Below, one piece after another: positions 58,830 to 59,850 of a DNA stretch of 59,850 nucleotides. The stretch is taken from the NCBI GenBank assembly GCA_015680685.1, contig MNCI01014752.1, positions 1,446 through 61,295 on the forward strand, in the 5' to 3' direction. A model generated the notes under the pieces. The model was given only the letters and a program-made list of their open reading frames with translations. It had not been told where the DNA came from and ran no database searches. Within the stretch, counting starts at the first letter, position 1. Each line of letters opens with the position of its first letter. The stretch comes from Gnetum montanum. Its lineage: Eukaryota; Streptophyta; Gnetopsida; Gnetales; Gnetaceae. The translations under genes and the position numbers were made by a program.

Positions 58830-59850
58830 TTAACCATCAACCTTTGGCTGGATATTATCGCACTGTTTTCAAAAGTACATGGGATTGAGGGAATGTGGTT
58901 CAAGATGCAAGGGAATTGGTTATAACCAGGGAGGCCAGGAGGTTAAGGGCTATGATTGCTGCTAGGATTTGTGGGAGAGGAATGCTCTCTTGTGCATAAG
59001 TCATGTCATTGGTCCTTGTCCATAGCTAGTGTTCAGTAGACTCGGAACCAAGACATAGAAGTGCATTCTTTGGAGAAACGAGACTTTTATAGAGTATTTG
59101 TGGGGCCCGTTGTAAACAGCCAAAGCCACACGATGATGTGCAACATGGCCTCTTTGAGACACAAGTGTAACTGTTTTTCAAGACAATTGTCTTCTCGCCT
59201 GGGGCTTATATGAGAATGGCCAATAGTCTTTTGTTTATGATGTTAATAGGATCTTGAAGACCTTTTCCGTGCATTTTGCTCTTTGACCATTTTTTGTTAT
59301 TTTTTTTTCTTTTTTTGTTTTCTTTTTTTTTGTCTTTTTTTTTGGTCTTTTTGAAAGAGCTTGCTTTTTGCGCCGTGCTCGTGTTTGAGCACTTGCATTT
59401 TGCATCATGTACTATGTATTGTGTTTTGCATCGTAACTGCTTAGAGAGCTACAATGTGCAACAGTGTACCAAGAGTTTTGAGATGAGTGGAATGTATCAA
59501 GGAGGATGTAATCGAATAGGATAAGGGAGTCATGATTGGGAAATAGGGGATGCATCGGGAGTCGAGAATGTACTAATGAATGGATTGATTAAACCAGTCG
59601 CGTGCATCAGGAAAAATGTGATACCTTGTCGTCATGATGAAGTGCATCTATGTACGAACGCCTCAAGAGTGTCATCCTACAAACACAACTCCAAGAAGAT
59701 AAGAAAACCACAAATAAAACAATCAGCTAAACACTTTAAACAAGGAGATGAAGTCACCACATGCAGCTTTCAAAGTAAATAGAATCATGAACAGCATCAG
59801 TTTCATTAGGCCCCATGGGATGAATCATGCAACAAGTCTTTGTGGAACAG
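58830..59850. other. Right end of the window, nothing recognised
   Basis: No gene or repeat family is apparent. A long T-rich tract (59289-59345) is the only conspicuous feature; small frames here follow composition. Confidence 0.5.

Noticed and set aside
1-59850. CRISPR arrays, operons, rRNA or a bacterial/viral island
   Set aside because: No regularly spaced short repeats of that kind and no rRNA sequence; all structure is of plant nuclear type.

Overview
The window is nuclear DNA from a land plant, most likely a seed plant with a large, repeat-rich genome. It is AT-rich, has GT-AG introns in a long split gene, and carries nested Ty1/Copia and Athila-like Ty3/Gypsy retrotransposons, tRNA-derived SINE-like repeats and plant-type gene fragments (receptor kinase, aldo-keto reductase). 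I cannot name the species; a gymnosperm is possible but not shown. There is no operon, CRISPR array or other prokaryotic feature.

Host gene. The only intact protein gene I can support runs on the minus strand from 29771 (ATG) to 18103 (stop). Eight exons joined by canonical splice sites with matching phases give about 2,709 codons. The protein is a giant coiled coil ending in one C-terminal membrane segment, of the plant golgin-like/TNO1-like type. Two of its introns or flanks hold short tRNA-derived repeats. A plausible poly(A) signal lies 190 bases past the stop, and the promoter/5' UTR lies at about 29.8-30.65 kb.

Left part (1-12.8 kb) is a transposon stack. A Copia-type element (5' LTR 5917-7289, short non-coding interior, 3' LTR broken) took a second small Copia derivative (2997-4551) in its 3' LTR. 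An Athila-like element (5' LTR 1511-2438, gag remnant 556-1374) cut the same LTR. A further element starting TGTTGGC interrupts that gag at 555. A solo Athila-type LTR with a perfect 5-bp duplication sits at 9605-10490, and a degenerate 75-bp minisatellite at about 12.36-12.79 kb.

Right part (31-56 kb) is mostly the same Athila-like family. It holds a solo LTR (31464-32285) and a full-length but decayed element at 32625-44536 with a perfect CCTAA target duplication, whose pol is split by a later insertion at 38624-40500 (duplication GTATC). That insertion holds a receptor-kinase fragment and a 936-base assembly gap. Two further copies are joined to each other (45446-47610 and 47610-55767). 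These lack pol but carry an extra 3' ORF with a putative plant-transposon domain and coiled coil, and a U3-like promoter block sits just upstream of that ORF.

Right end (56-59.85 kb) has a GC-rich minisatellite and a frameshifted aldo-keto reductase pseudogene on the minus strand. All transposon proteins seen here are broken by stops or frameshifts, so the elements look dead or dependent on other copies. Single Ns at 2095 and 10245 and the long gap mark assembly joins; the one at 2095 is flanked by a 74-base duplication that looks artificial.
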